Shown here: positions 63,354 to 64,000 of the stretch, piece after piece | How positions within the stretch are numbered: position 1 is the stretch's first letter | How the letters are laid out: every line of letters begins with the position of its first letter | Assembly: GCA_018825965.1 (NCBI GenBank) | Contig: JAHKAA010000020.1 | Coordinates: 62,001-126,000 of the forward strand | Length of the DNA stretch: 64,000 nt | Source: Gammaproteobacteria bacterium | GTDB taxonomy: Bacteria > Pseudomonadota > Gammaproteobacteria > Enterobacterales > Alteromonadaceae | Reading direction: 5' to 3' | The notes under the pieces: generated by a model | What the model was told of the DNA's origin: nothing | The model's input: only the letters and a program-made list of their open reading frames with translations | The model's database searches: none | Position numbers and translations under genes: made by a program

Positions 63354-64000
63354 TCAGGATAAAGCAGCTTCTGCGGTATGGCTTTGCTCAGCCGCAGCAG
63401 CTTGCCACTGCTGCATTTCATATAAACGTGACTCACAGCGGGCAAAAGCAAACTCCAGCTGTTTCGCCTGATACAGCTCTGAAATAGCCACAGCGGAGCT
63501 CAGCAGCAATAAGCAGCCTCTGTCATAACATTCATCCACCAACGCAATAAAACGCCGGGCTTCGTTATCCAGTTTGCTGATATAAATATCCTGATGTTCA
63601 CGCTGATAACTGTCTTCCACACCATGCAAAATGGCGATGTCTGATATTGCGCTGAATTGCGGAACATCAAGCACTGCTATGGCTTGGTAACGGCTTGCCA
63701 GCTGCATATAATCCAGCTGACTACGTGGCCCGGAGCAGAGCGCCATAAAATCAAAAGCTATGATCTGTTTGTTACTCCATAAAGCCGGAAAACTCCGACC
63801 CAAGAGTTCAAAATAGGGCAGGGGCTGCACTTTACCAAACAGCTGCTCTGCTTGCTGTTTTAGCTCCGCTTCAGTACCAGCTTGTTGGTAATACCGCATC
63901 GGGCTTTGTGTTAAGCGGCGGTAATCTACAGCGTTATCCAATGCTAAAACCCTGCAGTACTGGCGCAGTAAATCAATAGTGGGCAAAAAACGCTGACGTT
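63354..64000 (-). CDS. ZapE/AFG1-like ATPase, partial at window edge
   Basis: This is the C-terminal part of an AFG1-family protein; the frame runs off the window without a start codon. The segment RQRFLPTIDLLRQYCRVLALDNAVDYR matches ZapE's RARFLPAIALIKQHTEIVNVDSGIDYR position for position in pattern. RRFIALVDECYDRG and RCESRLYEMQQ match the ZapE end. It is clearly diverged from the zapE at 42431, so it is a paralogue. The Walker motifs lie outside the window. It is convergent with the DUF1624 gene. Confidence 0.75.
   Translation of the reverse strand, partial: RQRFLPTIDLLRQYCRVLALDNAVDYRRLTQSPMRYYQQAGTEAELKQQAEQLFGKVQPLPYFELLGRSFPALWSNKQIIAFDFMALCSGPRSQLDYMQLASRYQAIAVLDVPQFSAISDIAILHGVEDSYQREHQDIYISKLDNEARRFIALVDECYDRGCLLLLSSAVAISELYQAKQLEFAFARCESRLYEMQQWQAAAAEQSHTAEAALS

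Overview
The window is a stretch of chromosome from a gammaproteobacterium. The gene content and order point to an Alteromonadales-type marine or freshwater organism of the Rheinheimera/Alteromonas kind: rph-pyrE, coaBC-dut-slmA, the rpoN-hpf-ptsN-rapZ-ptsO block next to lptCAB-kdsCD, mla-ibaG-murA, degS/degQ-zapG-zapE, rplM-rpsI-petABC-sspAB and ilvY/ilvC. Three TonB-dependent receptors, a six-gene Mrp Na+/H+ antiporter and a TPP-controlled thiamine uptake operon fit that group. The taxon is inferred from gene order and protein sequence, not from a search. I saw no rRNA, tRNA, CRISPR array, prophage or insertion sequence.

Layout. 0-4 kb: rph, pyrE and dgkA, then a YfiR-family protein and a sensor histidine kinase divergent from a TonB receptor (to 6 kb). 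6-11 kb: slmA/dut/coaBC on the minus strand, then radC, rpmBG and mutM on the plus strand. 11-15 kb: minus-strand envelope genes, namely a BamA/TamA-like barrel, a small secreted protein, an MscS channel and a DUF432-like partner. 15-21 kb: mgtE with a long structured leader, then a TPP riboswitch and a four-gene thiamine uptake/salvage operon. 20.9-21.7 kb: an AT-rich gap rich in dyads, with a perfect 42-bp tandem duplication. 21.7-27.5 kb: mrpA(B)CDEFG. 27.5-34.3 kb: a minus-strand run of the nitrogen PTS genes, sigma-54 and the LPS export/Kdo genes. 34.6-39.2 kb: mlaFEDCB, ibaG and murA. 39.2-43.5 kb: degS, degQ and zapG, with zapE divergent. 43.7-48.7 kb: rplM-rpsI, the cytochrome bc1 complex and sspAB. 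48.7-51.3 kb: the divergent ilvY/ilvC pair. 51.3-64 kb: an accessory stretch with a Tat-exported tyrosinase and a lipoprotein, mgsA, DUF898 plus an M48 protease, an oxidoreductase with a divergent LysR regulator, a GNAT acetyltransferase, DedA, a siderophore-type receptor overlapping a DUF1624 acyltransferase-like gene, and the 3' part of a second ZapE-like ATPase.

How the parts work together. Much of the window is envelope biology: lipid asymmetry (mla), LPS export (lpt/kds), peptidoglycan (murA), periplasmic quality control (degS/degQ), outer-membrane receptors and barrels, and division (slmA, zapG, zapE). The mrp and pet operons contribute ion homeostasis and energy. The most interesting non-coding signals are in leaders. 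The TPP aptamer can be joined to a start-site-blocking hairpin by mutually exclusive pairing. The mgtE leader carries a short proline-containing ORF whose 3' end can compete with a hairpin beside the mgtE Shine-Dalgarno. The mrp and ilvC upstream regions contain strong dyads. No clearly new multi-gene defence or biosynthetic system is evident. The best candidates for undescribed biology are the mgtE leader, the tyrosinase/lipoprotein pair, the receptor/YfiR/kinase module and the second ZapE paralogue.
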